Assembly (NCBI GenBank): GCA_031178305.1
Contig: JAPSJG010000002.1
Location: forward strand, 1 to 59,628
Direction of reading: 5' to 3'
DNA length: 59,628 nt
Source of the DNA: Sinorhizobium sp.
Lineage (GTDB): Bacteria > Pseudomonadota > Alphaproteobacteria > Rhizobiales > Rhizobiaceae
This document shows, piece after piece, positions 7,368 to 15,997 of the stretch. Under the pieces are notes generated by a model. The model saw only the letters and a program-made list of their open reading frames with translations. It was not told the origin of the DNA and searched no databases. Positions within the stretch are counted from its first letter, which is position 1; every line of letters starts with the position of its first letter. The translations under genes were made by a program, and so were the position numbers.

Positions 7368-7877
7368 ATGTTCAGTCGCGGCGCGCTCAATGGCGCGGAT
7401 ATCAACGGCTTCCTGATCAACGGCGGCAACTTTGTCCAAGAGGCCGGCGGCTCTGGCGCCGTGACTTCTGGCGCCACGCTGAAGTTGACGCGCAGGCTGG
7501 TGATCAAAGCCGAGAACGGAGTGACAACGACTGCGACAGCCCGGCTCGTGGTCCGCGGCATCCGACTCAAAGACGCGGTCACCACGTCCGCGTCCGCCTC
7601 GGCCATCAGGCGCCTGGTCGCCAAGGCGGCCGAAGATGCCGCCGCAGCGGGCACAGTGAACGCGACACGCCGAGTCGTGTCGAGAATTGATGACACCGCC
7701 TCCACCTCCGCGGCGCTCCGGTTCTCGGTTCGTTACTCGGCCCTGACCAAGCTCAACCGCGTGATGCGCGTCGCCGGCCAAAGGTCAATGCGCGTTCCGG
7801 CGCCGGCGGCCGGAATGGCTGTAGCGCGCGCCGACGGGCCGATGATCGTTCCAGCCTCTGCAGGAGAAATGCCATGA
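7368..7877 (+). CDS. Unknown tail-module protein, Ala/Thr/Arg-rich
   Basis: No family is recognised. The 169-residue protein starts MFSRGALNGADINGFLING, then becomes a run of Ala/Thr/Val/Arg segments repeating a phrase like TxxARLVVRGIRL, SAIRRLVAKA and NATRRVVSRI. This suggests three or four degenerate copies of a short beta or helical unit of about 20 residues. It overlaps the next gene by four bases (ATGA), so it belongs to the tail operon. Confidence 0.55.
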   Translation: MFSRGALNGADINGFLINGGNFVQEAGGSGAVTSGATLKLTRRLVIKAENGVTTTATARLVVRGIRLKDAVTTSASASAIRRLVAKAAEDAAAAGTVNATRRVVSRIDDTASTSAALRFSVRYSALTKLNRVMRVAGQRSMRVPAPAAGMAVARADGPMIVPASAGEMP

Positions 7878-8152
7878 GTGACGTGATGCAGAAGGCTCCG
7901 GCAGATGTGCTTGACTACGACATCGATTTCGCACTTTGGCTGAAAGACGCGGACCGGATCGTGAGCGCCACCTCCACAATAACCGGCAGCACCGCCACGG
8001 TGGTCCGGACCGACTTCACTGACAGCACGACTCGAGTCTGGCTTTCCGGCGGCGGCGACGGAGAAATCGGGCTTGTCTCGACCGTGGTGACGACGGTTGA
8101 GGGGCGCACCAAGGAGTTCTGCTTCAACATCAAAATTCGGGAGTGCCGCTGA
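7874..8152 (+). CDS. Small tail protein, possible fibre-tail adaptor
   Basis: The 92-residue protein contains DYDIDFALWLKDADRIVSATSTITGS and a C-terminal strand EFCFNIKIRECR. This is a single small beta domain of the kind found just before tail fibre genes in many prophages. It starts at ATG overlapping the previous stop and ends in TGATG with the fibre start, so it is coupled on both sides. An adaptor role is inferred from position. Confidence 0.5.
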   Translation: MSDVMQKAPADVLDYDIDFALWLKDADRIVSATSTITGSTATVVRTDFTDSTTRVWLSGGGDGEIGLVSTVVTTVEGRTKEFCFNIKIRECR

Positions 8153-9378
8153 TGGCCGTCAAGTTCAGCAACAATGCGACATCGACTCTTGCTGCCTCGA
8201 TCAACACGACCGTGACCAGCATCTCAGTTCAATCGGCCGACGCTGCCAAGTTCCCGACCCTTGCTGCTGGAGACTGGTTCCCGGTCACGCTAGTCGATAG
8301 CGCCGGCAACATGGAGATCATGAGGTGCACAGCTCGTGTCGGCGCTACGCTCACCGTCTCGCGTGCGCAGGAAGGGACAACGGCGAAGTCGTTCGTCGCC
8401 GGATCTCGAGTCGATCTTCGATTGACGGCGGCTGCGATCAACGAGGTCTATAGCGCAGCCTTCAATGCGTCCAACCTGACGAGCGGCACTGTTCCAAACG
8501 CCCGGATCACCGGCCCGTATGACGGCATTACGACATTGTCGCAGACCGGCCTTCATACGATCACGACGGAAGGGGAGGCTATCCGCTTAGTCGGCTCCGC
8601 TACTGGAGACCCATACCTCACCTTCTATAAGGCCGCTGTCCGCCAAGGCTACTTTCAACACACTGATGGATCGGGCGCACAGTTCGGGCTCAAGCTGGTC
8701 AACGACGTTGCGACTGGCGGCGACACTCAACTGATCCTCCGAAATTCGGGCGGTGTCGGCGGGCTCGGCTACACCGTAAATGGCACGGATTACACCGTCT
8801 ACCATACCGGCAATCTGTCGATTGCCATAGCTGCGGAAGGAAGCGCCCTCGCGCAGCGCGACAGCAGCGGCGACATTCACGCCCGCTTGTTCCGGTCGGA
8901 ATACGACACGACGAATGCGGCCGTCAATTTCATCATGACGCAGATCAACACGGGCACGGACAACTATATCCGCCCGTCCACTCCCGCGCAGGTGGCCGCT
9001 GCACTTGGTCCGATCCTCACGGCGGACAAGGTAGAGACCAATGTCTCTGGTGAGTTCACGCCGACCGCTGGCGGGTTGATTACCTGGGCTCATGGCCTCG
9101 GGGCGAAGCCGTCAATGATCGATACTTACATGATCTGCAAGACGGCCGACAACGGTTGGGCGGTTAATGAAGAGATCGGTCCTCTCAGCAACATTGTCAC
9201 CTTCGCTGATCGGTGGATTGGCTACGTCATCTGGGCTGACGCAACGAACGTCTACTGCCGTGTCCAGAACGCCAGCAGCGGCAACTACCTCTTTCCCGCG
9301 ATCGTAACCAAGAGCACCGGTGCTCCCGTCTACGCTACGGCAACGTCCTGGCGGCTGAAATTCAGGGTGAGAAAATAA
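8152..9378 (+). CDS. Tail fibre protein
   Basis: The 408-residue protein has an N-terminal beta domain (KFSNNATSTLAASINTTVTSI, AGDWFPVTLVDSAGNMEIM and a SRAQEGTTAKSF segment typical of fibre base domains). A middle follows with fibre phrases (ASNLTSGTVPNARI, YTVYHTGNL). The C-terminal third (AHGLGAKPSMIDTYMICK... to WRLKFRVRK) looks like a globular tip. It should bind the host surface. The start at 8152 overlaps the upstream stop. A small fibre-associated protein follows after one base. Confidence 0.8.
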   Translation: MAVKFSNNATSTLAASINTTVTSISVQSADAAKFPTLAAGDWFPVTLVDSAGNMEIMRCTARVGATLTVSRAQEGTTAKSFVAGSRVDLRLTAAAINEVYSAAFNASNLTSGTVPNARITGPYDGITTLSQTGLHTITTEGEAIRLVGSATGDPYLTFYKAAVRQGYFQHTDGSGAQFGLKLVNDVATGGDTQLILRNSGGVGGLGYTVNGTDYTVYHTGNLSIAIAAEGSALAQRDSSGDIHARLFRSEYDTTNAAVNFIMTQINTGTDNYIRPSTPAQVAAALGPILTADKVETNVSGEFTPTAGGLITWAHGLGAKPSMIDTYMICKTADNGWAVNEEIGPLSNIVTFADRWIGYVIWADATNVYCRVQNASSGNYLFPAIVTKSTGAPVYATATSWRLKFRVRK

Positions 9379-9379
9379 C

Positions 9380-9772
9380 ATGGACGAGAAATTCTTTGTG
9401 GACCTGAACGGCAACTTCATCGGCACCTTCATGGGGACGGTGCCCGAAGGGGGGCTTGAAGTGCCGAGTGCACCGCTCGACGCTTCGCAAAAGTGGCAGA
9501 ACGGTGCGTGGACTGCGCCGGCGAGAAACTTCCCTCCGTTGACAGGCCGCCAGTTACGGCTCGGGCTCATCAACAATGGTCTGGCGCCTGAACAGGTGAC
9601 GGCCGAGATTGAAGCCATGCCCGCCGGCGTCGCGAAAGAGACGGCGCGGATCGAATGGGAATACGCGACTTCGTTCGAGCGTATGCACCCCCTGATCGGC
9701 ACCGTTGGCACGGCCCTAGGCCTCGATGACGATCAGATCGACGCCATGTGGACCGCGGCGCTTTCCCTTTGA
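9380..9772 (+). CDS. Small tail-fibre-associated protein
   Basis: This 130-residue protein has an N-terminal strand region (DEKFFVDLNGNFIGTFMG), then the segment LTGRQLRLGLINNGLAPEQV and a C-terminal helix pair (RIEWEYATSFERMHPLIGTVGTALGLDDDQIDAMW). The C-terminal part matches a module often found at the end of rhizobial tail fibre operons. It may help fibre folding or cap the fibre. It lies one base after the fibre gene. Confidence 0.6.
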   Translation: MDEKFFVDLNGNFIGTFMGTVPEGGLEVPSAPLDASQKWQNGAWTAPARNFPPLTGRQLRLGLINNGLAPEQVTAEIEAMPAGVAKETARIEWEYATSFERMHPLIGTVGTALGLDDDQIDAMWTAALSL

Positions 9773-9796
9773 ACCAACGGGCTGACGTCGGTTCAT
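9771..9796 (+). terminator. Hairpin after the fibre operon
   Basis: GAACCAACG and CGTCGGTTC can pair with one mismatch around GGCTGACG-type loop bases directly after the fibre-associated gene. There is no clear T-run, so termination strength is doubtful. Confidence 0.3.
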
Positions 9797-9833
9797 CTCA
9801 GTAGTATGACCTTTCCAACAAAGGATGTTTGAT

Positions 9834-10898
9834 ATGAGGACTCTCGGTAAAGTGTTTGCGGTTTTGGCGCTGCTCGGTTGCATCGCCCCACTCTCCGGTG
9901 TTGCCGCTTATGCACAAACCGTTTTGGACATTTCGGGCAACAGCAACAGTGCGGCGGATGCTGGCAGCGGCAACCGGCCGCCGGTCGCTCAACGGTGGCC
10001 ATGGCTGCGAGTCGCCACCACCGGCGAAACTATGGTCAACCGTGCCTATTCCGGCGACATGGCGCAGGACCAGGCTTTTAAGGGGATGGGAGTTGCCCGG
10101 GCCGCCACCGCCACCGCGGTTGTCATCTGTGAGATCAACGATGCGCGCCTAATTAACGCCGGCAAGATCGGCCGCTACAAGGAGTTTTTGGCCCGGATCG
10201 TCGGAGATATCGTCCTGCCTGTGCGCAAAACGTGGCGCTCCGGTAGCATCACAAAGACCGGCGCTTGGGCCAACACTCAGGTCGACCCGATCGGCATGTA
10301 TGCCAATACCGCGGGCGTGAAGGCGTCGGGAACAGTTAACGGCACCGTCGTCTATGTCGGCCTGCTCGTCGACAATCACACCATGTCGCAGGGCGTCGCG
10401 GCCGACGTCTACATTGACGGTGTGAAAAAGGGCACGATCAGTTCCGACAACATCGGCGTCAATGTGAATGGCAATACCCAAAATGGGCTTCGCTACGGAC
10501 CCACGCTGGTCCGCTTCGCGGGTCTGGCGTCGGGATCGCATAGCGTCGAGGTGCGGATGACCACGACCGGCAAAAACCAATACATGTCCTATATCGCCGG
10601 AAATGCTGATCAGCCGGATACCGCCAAGGTTCTTGTCGGGAATGGCTATAAACTCAACGCTACGGGGATCGCCTCTTACGGGGTGACCGAGGCTGAGAGC
10701 ATCCAGTTCCGCGATGCCATCGCCGCCGTCGTCAATCAGTTTGCTGCAGATGGCTTCGACGTGAGTGTGGTTAACACCTTCGACGCAGTCGATCCGAACG
10801 CTCACTTAATGTCGGATGGCCTGCATTGGAACGCACAAGGCCACGTCGCGGTAAAGAACGCTATTCAGGCGATGACCCCGGCGGTCGCCCTCCAATAA
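9834..10898 (+). CDS. SGNH/GDSL-like hydrolase with signal peptide
   Basis: The 354-residue protein begins with a clear Sec signal (MRTLGKVFAVLALLGCIAPL, cleavage likely after AYA). The mature part carries divergent SGNH blocks: GNSNS as block I with the nucleophile Ser, EIND as block III and DGLHWN with the catalytic His as block V. A beta-sandwich insert occupies roughly residues 140-265. SGNH enzymes deacetylate or cleave esters on sugars. A phage enzyme exported by the host may alter the surface polysaccharide the fibre binds. The start at 9834 is preferred over 9825 because AAAGG lies at a normal distance from it. Confidence 0.7.
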   Translation: MRTLGKVFAVLALLGCIAPLSGVAAYAQTVLDISGNSNSAADAGSGNRPPVAQRWPWLRVATTGETMVNRAYSGDMAQDQAFKGMGVARAATATAVVICEINDARLINAGKIGRYKEFLARIVGDIVLPVRKTWRSGSITKTGAWANTQVDPIGMYANTAGVKASGTVNGTVVYVGLLVDNHTMSQGVAADVYIDGVKKGTISSDNIGVNVNGNTQNGLRYGPTLVRFAGLASGSHSVEVRMTTTGKNQYMSYIAGNADQPDTAKVLVGNGYKLNATGIASYGVTEAESIQFRDAIAAVVNQFAADGFDVSVVNTFDAVDPNAHLMSDGLHWNAQGHVAVKNAIQAMTPAVALQ

Positions 10899-10909
10899 GG
10901 ATCCGCCGC

Positions 10910-12661
10910 ATGGTAGCGCTGAAACTCTCGGCATTTTCTGGCGAGCGTCCCCTCATCTTGCCACGGCTGCTGCCTGACACCTCAGCCGTGGCAGCGATGA
11001 ATGTTCGGCTGAATGACGGCGGACTGACACCGATCAACAAGCCCCTGTTGGCCGGTACCGTCTCCAGCGCTAGCCATACAACGATCTATCGGCATCTCGG
11101 CAACTGGCTGTCCTGGCCGGGCACGGTCAACGCCGTGCCCGGGCCTGTCGCGCAGGACCGCCTTTATTTTACCGGCAATGGGGTTCCGAAGGTCAGGATC
11201 AACGGCACCGACTATGGTCTGAAAGTGAGCAGACCCACCGGCGCTCTCACGGCTGCCCTTTCCGGTACCGGATCGGGTGACACGCAGAGCCGGACCTACG
11301 TCTACACCTTCGTCACGTCGTTCGGTGAGGAATCGGCCCCGTCGCCGGCAAGCGCTATTGTCGACTGGAAGCCGGGTCAGACCGTTACCCTTTCAGGCTT
11401 TGCTGCGGCGCCCGCTGGCAGGTCGATCACTCTCCAACGCATCTATCGGAGCCAGACCGGCCGAAGCGGGACCTACCTGTATCTGATCGCAGAACGCGCC
11501 GCTTCCACTGGGAACTTCACTGACAATATCGATGTGGACCAATTCCAAGAAGCATTGCCTTCAGCTGACTGGAACGAACCGCCAGACGGGCTCGCGGGCC
11601 TCGTGAGTATGCCTAACGGCATGATGGCAGCGTATGTCGGCCGGGATATCTATTTCTGTGAGCCGTGGCGCCCACATGCCTGGCCGGAGAAATACATCAT
11701 GACCGTTGATGCCGACGTCGTCGGGCTCGCCTCTCTCGGCGGTATTCTCGTCGTGATGACCAAGGCTCAGCCATATCTGATGTCGGGGAACCATCCCGAT
11801 TCTATGCAACAGCAAAAGCTCGAGGCGAACCTGCCCTGCATCAACGCGCGCTCGATCGTCGATCTCGGCCACTCCGTCTGCTATGCCAGCCCGAACGGGC
11901 TTGTCGCGGTGCGTGGCGATGGGTCCATCAACGTCGTCACCGAGCAGATGATGAGCCGCGACGATTGGCTTGCATTGTCGCCCATGACGATCGTGGGAGG
12001 CCAGATCGACGGTATCTACGTGCTGTTCTTCGACAACATCGACGATAACGGCGACCGCCTGGCCGGAGCCCTGTTTATCTACGTGAATGGCCAACCGTTC
12101 CTCGTCAGAACGTCGGCAATCGCCTCTGCGAGCTACTATGACGTCGGTGACACTGGCCTCTATTTTAAGGCGCCGGGCAGCGCGTCCGTTCAGCGTTTCG
12201 ACCCTCCTGCCGGGCCGCCGCAAAAGCTCTATTGGCGGTCCAAGGAGTTCTGGACCACCACACCCACCTCTATGGGCGCCATCTTGATCGATAGTGGGCA
12301 GGACATTGCACTGCGGGACGCTGAGGCCATCCAGGAAGAAATCGATCGCATCACCGCCGAAAACGCGGACCTATTCGCAACCGGCGCCCTGGACGGGGAC
12401 ATCAACGCCACCCCCTTAAACCAGTATGAGTTTGGCGGCGACGCGATGCAGGCCATCCCCACGGCCTCCGACTACCAGGAGCTTACAATTGGCATCTATG
12501 CCGACGGCAAACTGATCCAGACCCTCTCCACCGCGGATCGCATCGTTCGCATTAGAGGCGGTCTCAAAGCACGGCGGTGGGAAGTCGATGTTTCCACCAA
12601 TCGGCAGATCGCGCAGATCATCATGGCCGGCAGCGTCGAAGAACTGAAACAGGTGGCTTGA
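10910..12661 (+). CDS. Tail tube/hub-like protein, beta-rich
   Basis: This 583-residue protein begins MVALKLSAFSGERPLILPRL with LPDTSAVAAMNVRLNDGGLTP, a pattern I associate with conserved podophage tail proteins. The middle has a fibronectin-like YVYTFVTSFGEESAPSPAS segment. A propeller-like part follows (MMAAYVGRDIYFCEPW, LGGILVVMTKAQPYLM, SIVDLGHSVCYASPNGLVAV). The end is beta-rich. It probably forms the lower tail tube or hub between adaptors and internal proteins. The ATG at 10910 follows AAGGAT. No catalytic motif is seen. Confidence 0.6.
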   Translation: MVALKLSAFSGERPLILPRLLPDTSAVAAMNVRLNDGGLTPINKPLLAGTVSSASHTTIYRHLGNWLSWPGTVNAVPGPVAQDRLYFTGNGVPKVRINGTDYGLKVSRPTGALTAALSGTGSGDTQSRTYVYTFVTSFGEESAPSPASAIVDWKPGQTVTLSGFAAAPAGRSITLQRIYRSQTGRSGTYLYLIAERAASTGNFTDNIDVDQFQEALPSADWNEPPDGLAGLVSMPNGMMAAYVGRDIYFCEPWRPHAWPEKYIMTVDADVVGLASLGGILVVMTKAQPYLMSGNHPDSMQQQKLEANLPCINARSIVDLGHSVCYASPNGLVAVRGDGSINVVTEQMMSRDDWLALSPMTIVGGQIDGIYVLFFDNIDDNGDRLAGALFIYVNGQPFLVRTSAIASASYYDVGDTGLYFKAPGSASVQRFDPPAGPPQKLYWRSKEFWTTTPTSMGAILIDSGQDIALRDAEAIQEEIDRITAENADLFATGALDGDINATPLNQYEFGGDAMQAIPTASDYQELTIGIYADGKLIQTLSTADRIVRIRGGLKARRWEVDVSTNRQIAQIIMAGSVEELKQVA

Positions 12662-12918
12662 TGGTGCAGACCTTCAACGAGCGTGACGCGATTGAAAAGC
12701 TTGAGCTCCTTTCCGGCGATCGGCCCCGCGCCCGGGATCAGGCCGCTGTGAGGATCGCCGATCTTGCAGAGCTGCTGCAGCTCGCATCGGTCCGGACTGA
12801 GGAAGTAGCGGCTGCGCCGTCTGCGGCAGATTTCAACTCGCTGCTGCGTGACATCAAGGAGATCAGTTCACGCCTCACTGTCGTCGCGCAGGTCCTGCAA
12901 GGCCGGATTATCCGATGA
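12661..12918 (+). CDS. Small coiled-coil virion-operon protein
   Basis: The 85-residue protein is almost wholly helical, with heptad-like spacing in ELLQLASVRTEEV and LLRDIKEISSRLTVVAQVL. It starts at ATG overlapping the tail hub stop (TGATG) and overlaps the GNAT gene by four bases. The role is unknown. Position suggests a tail-completion or chaperone factor. Confidence 0.6.
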   Translation: MVQTFNERDAIEKLELLSGDRPRARDQAAVRIADLAELLQLASVRTEEVAAAPSAADFNSLLRDIKEISSRLTVVAQVLQGRIIR

Positions 12919-13385
12919 AAGAAGTCGTCTACGAACCGGAAGCCGAGATGATTGCTTGGGCGGAAAGCCGCATCCCGGGCTGCAAGTTTCGCGACGACGC
13001 ACATGCGATCGGTATACGATCCGAAGCCGGCTTTCACGGCGTCGTCGTGTTCGACGCCTTCACTACAGCAGGATGCTGGATCAGCGTCGCCTCTGATGGC
13101 GGTCGCCGGTGGTTAACCCGAGAGCTCCTCATACGCGTCTTCGCCTATCCGTTTCTCCAGTGCGGGCATCCTCGCATCAACGCGTTTATCTCGGCTGGCA
13201 ATCAGGCTTCGCTCGCGCTTTGCGAGGGTTTGGGCTTTGTCCGTGAGGGCGTCATGCGGCAAGCCGGTTTCAACGGTGAAGATCTGATCATGCTCGGCAT
13301 GCTGCGAAGCGAATGCCGATGGCTCCCCCACCGAGTTGCTGGAAAAACCGGCCGGACACAGGTATACACAGAATGTCGCGCATGA
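12915..13385 (+). CDS. GNAT-family acetyltransferase of the virion operon
   Basis: This 156-residue protein shows the GNAT fold order: an early helix (EAEMIAWAESRIPGC), core strands (HGVVVFDAFTTAGCWISVAS), the helix after the acetyl-CoA loop region (LTRELLIRVFAYPFL), then INAFISAGNQASLALCEGLGFVREGVMR, the usual end of the fold. GNAT genes at this place recur in podophages, where they are thought to modify a virion or host protein; the substrate here is unknown. It is the last gene before the late promoter at 13363. Confidence 0.78.
   Translation: MKEVVYEPEAEMIAWAESRIPGCKFRDDAHAIGIRSEAGFHGVVVFDAFTTAGCWISVASDGGRRWLTRELLIRVFAYPFLQCGHPRINAFISAGNQASLALCEGLGFVREGVMRQAGFNGEDLIMLGMLRSECRWLPHRVAGKTGRTQVYTECRA
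13363..13368 (+). promoter_or_regulatory. Likely -10 box upstream of the internal virion genes
   Basis: TATACA lies nine bases before the GCGCATGAGTG leader. Possible -35 hexamers are poor (TGGAAA at 17 bp; TTGCTG at 21 bp is too far). The box sits inside the end of the GNAT gene. Confidence 0.4.
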
Positions 13386-13411
13386 GTGTGACCTCAATCA
13401 AGAGGTGACAC
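13378..13411 (+). promoter_or_regulatory. Late leader element, internal virion protein copy
   Basis: GCGCATGAGTG (13378-13388) is followed by GTGTGACCTC (13386-13395), which pairs with GAGGTGACAC (13402-13411) around AATCAA. Nine of ten positions pair, with one G-G mismatch. Here the Shine-Dalgarno GAGGTGA is in the stem itself, two bases before the ATG at 13413. Confidence 0.58.
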
Positions 13412-13412
13412 C

Positions 13413-14555
13413 ATGAGCAAAGGCGGCAGTTCCGCTCCATCTCCGGACCCGCAGATCGGGCAAGCGGCCCTTAAGCAGGCCGAGACCGGCGAAAAGTGGC
13501 TCCAGTTCTCGCAGGACGCATTCAAGGTCTCGACTGAGCGCCAGAAAGAGCTCGATGCGCTGACGAAAAAGGTTACCGAGCAGCAGCTCGGGCTCGCGAC
13601 GGAGCAAGCGAATTGGGCCCGCACCGATCGCGACCGGTACGAAAAAACCTACAAGCCGATCGAAGACAGCTTCATCAAAGAGGCAACGAATTATGCCACC
13701 GACGCGCGGCAGAACGAAGCCGCTGCCGAGGCTCGCGCCGACGTTCAGACTGCTGCGGCGAACCAGCGCGCCGCGACGGAGCGCGCCAGCGCATCGATGG
13801 GCGTCACTCCCGGCTCTGGAAGGTTCGCAGGCGTGCAGGCTTCAGGCGACATGGCAGCCACTCTGGCCGAAGCCGGTGCGGCCAATAGCGCGCGTCAGTC
13901 TGTCAGGGACAAGGGGCTGGCCCTCAAAGCGGACGTGGTGAATATGGGGCGCGGCCTGCCTGCGCAAGCGGCCGGCGGCGCCGGCGGCAGCGTGGCGGCC
14001 GGCGCAACGGCGCTGTCGGGAAATCAGGCGTCCAACAGCCAGTATCTCGCATCGACGAACATCATGGGGCAGGGCTACCAAGGTGCGATGCAAGGCTATG
14101 CCGGCCAAGCGCAGACGCTGAACAACCAGTACGGGCTCCAGCTCGATGCCTGGAAGGCGGAGCAATCGCTCAAGGCTCAGAACGCGTCCGGTATCGGGCA
14201 GTTCCTCGGCAGCGTTGTCGGCGCTCTCCCCTTCACGTCGGATGAGACCAAGAAGGAGAACAAGACAGAAATTCCCGAAGGCGAGGCGCTCGACGCCATC
14301 AACAACATGCCTGTCGAGGAATGGGACTACAAGCAAGGTGTCGAAGACGAGGGGCGGCACGTCGGACCCTATGCCCAGGATTTCCAGCGGGAAACGGGCA
14401 GTGGCGACGGCAAGAGCATCCTCCCGCAGGACGCGATTGGGCTGACGATGAAGGCCGTGCAGGATCTCGATAGCAAGGTCGACCGTGTAATTGAGGCGAT
14501 CGGGTTGGGCGGCGCAAGCTCGGCCCCGGTCAAGAAACAGAAGAAGGCGGCTTAA
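13413..14555 (+). CDS. Internal virion protein with S74-type chaperone tail
   Basis: The 380-residue protein begins MSKGGSSAPSPDPQIG, then a long helical region rich in Ala, Gln and Glu (to about residue 240). This is typical of ejection proteins that leave the head with the DNA. The C-terminus (SDETKKENKTEIPEGEALDA, NNMPVEEWDYK, HVGPYAQDF) matches the peptidase S74/endosialidase intramolecular chaperone. In that family a Ser-Asp start site can cleave itself off; SD is present here near residue 277. Joining this tail to an internal protein rather than a fibre is a podophage habit. It has its own promoter and leader. Confidence 0.75.
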   Translation: MSKGGSSAPSPDPQIGQAALKQAETGEKWLQFSQDAFKVSTERQKELDALTKKVTEQQLGLATEQANWARTDRDRYEKTYKPIEDSFIKEATNYATDARQNEAAAEARADVQTAAANQRAATERASASMGVTPGSGRFAGVQASGDMAATLAEAGAANSARQSVRDKGLALKADVVNMGRGLPAQAAGGAGGSVAAGATALSGNQASNSQYLASTNIMGQGYQGAMQGYAGQAQTLNNQYGLQLDAWKAEQSLKAQNASGIGQFLGSVVGALPFTSDETKKENKTEIPEGEALDAINNMPVEEWDYKQGVEDEGRHVGPYAQDFQRETGSGDGKSILPQDAIGLTMKAVQDLDSKVDRVIEAIGLGGASSAPVKKQKKAA

Positions 14556-14556
14556 C

Positions 14557-15984
14557 ATGCTTGGAATTGGTCTCGGCGGCTTCATGGAAGGCTACAACAA
14601 CAGCCAGAAACTGAAGGCTGACAAGGAAGAAAGGGCGCTAAAGAAGGAGCGCTACGATCGCCAGAAGGTTCTCGATCAGCGCGAGGATGCAGCCTTTGAG
14701 CGCACGGAACAGCAGCGCGTCGCGATCGAGGACGCCGTCACCAAGTCGCAAGCAGAGTTCCAGTCTGCGGTCGAATCGGGAACGGCGGAGCCTGACGACA
14801 GCGACGATTGGTTCGCCAAAAACACGGTGCCTCTGCTTAAGAACACCTATCTCGCAGCCGGCGATATCGACAACGCCGACAAGGTGCAGAAGTGGGCCGA
14901 CACTGCCGATGCCAAGACGGGCGCGAAACTGTTCAAGTCGGCCATGCTGAAGGCACAGACTGGGGATGGCGTCGGCGCACTCGATGACGCGATCAGGGCC
15001 GGCCAGACGCAAGGCTACATCGCCCACGGCTACGAGGTGCAGAAGCACGACAAGATCGTGAAACCGGACGGCACTGTCCTCGGCTATCGCATCTGGCTCA
15101 CCGATCCCGACGGCAACGAGATCACGCAGGACATTCAGACGACGGAGCTCCAGAAGACGATCGCGACGTTCCTCAATCCGGAAGCGGCATGGGAAAGCCA
15201 GGTCACCGCGTCACAGGCGGCGACCAAGCGCGAACAGGAGCTCGCCGACTATCGGACAAAGAAGGAAATCGACAAGGAAGTCGGCCTGGGCGACCAGAAG
15301 CTTCGCGGCGATGCGATCACCGCTGTTCGCAAGCGCCTTGACGGGGGTCTGGCCGGCGACGAACCGAAGTTCGACGATCTGCCGGCGGATCAGAAAGAGA
15401 AGCTGATTGCGGAAGAAATCCAGCTCCAGCGCGGCGGCGCTGGCGGTGCGCCAGTCGCGAGCACGCCGGCGGGTCGCGCAAGTGTCGCTCCCGGCCTTGC
15501 CGCCGACGGCGCTAGCGCTGCGCCGGCGCCGGACGCGAGCAGCCCGTCACCGACAGGCCGCAAGGCAATTGTCGATACAGTGACGGGCCAGCCGGTGCAG
15601 ACACGGCCGGTGCAGGGCCCGAACAGACCCAAGGAGGAAGAGGTTCGCGAGCCGGGCCTTATCGACCGCATTGGCAAGCGCGTCATCCGCGAGGTGGATA
15701 TCCTTGCCGGACGCGAGAAGGCGCCGACGAGGGAAGAACCTCGCGCCGCAGAGGCACCCAGCGAGCCGAAAGGCCGGTCCCGCAAAAGCGAAGGCCTGCG
15801 CAGAGAGGAAAACGTCGCCTACCAGGTGCAAGCCGCAGACGTGGCGGTTCGCGAGGGCGTTCCTGTTGACCGCATCGTTCAAGAGCTGCTCGCCAATGGC
15901 GTCCCCGAAGAACAATGGCCCGCCTCAGTGAAGCAGGCCATCGCGAACAAGCGGAGTGGCGGAGTGGTCGGGCTCGCGCGTTAG
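14557..15984 (+). CDS. Internal virion protein, coiled-coil rich
   Basis: The 475-residue protein starts MLGIGLGGFMEGYNNSQKLK, then a highly charged helical region (residues 20-60, KADKEERALKKERYDRQKV). Residues 90-250 hold helical repeats and one beta patch (KPDGTVLGYRIWLTDPDGNEI). The C-terminal third is a Pro/Ala-rich linker ending in a small folded part (ADVAVREGVPVDRIVQELLANGVPEEQW). It lies one base after the S74 protein and probably goes into the cell with the DNA. Family not recognised; role from order and composition. Confidence 0.65.
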   Translation: MLGIGLGGFMEGYNNSQKLKADKEERALKKERYDRQKVLDQREDAAFERTEQQRVAIEDAVTKSQAEFQSAVESGTAEPDDSDDWFAKNTVPLLKNTYLAAGDIDNADKVQKWADTADAKTGAKLFKSAMLKAQTGDGVGALDDAIRAGQTQGYIAHGYEVQKHDKIVKPDGTVLGYRIWLTDPDGNEITQDIQTTELQKTIATFLNPEAAWESQVTASQAATKREQELADYRTKKEIDKEVGLGDQKLRGDAITAVRKRLDGGLAGDEPKFDDLPADQKEKLIAEEIQLQRGGAGGAPVASTPAGRASVAPGLAADGASAAPAPDASSPSPTGRKAIVDTVTGQPVQTRPVQGPNRPKEEEVREPGLIDRIGKRVIREVDILAGREKAPTREEPRAAEAPSEPKGRSRKSEGLRREENVAYQVQAADVAVREGVPVDRIVQELLANGVPEEQWPASVKQAIANKRSGGVVGLAR

Positions 15985-15997
15985 GCGGGTCCGCCTA

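Noticed and set aside
9825..9833. Earlier ATG for the SGNH hydrolase
   Set aside because: AAAGG touches this ATG; the next ATG at 9834 has proper spacing and gives a normal signal peptide.
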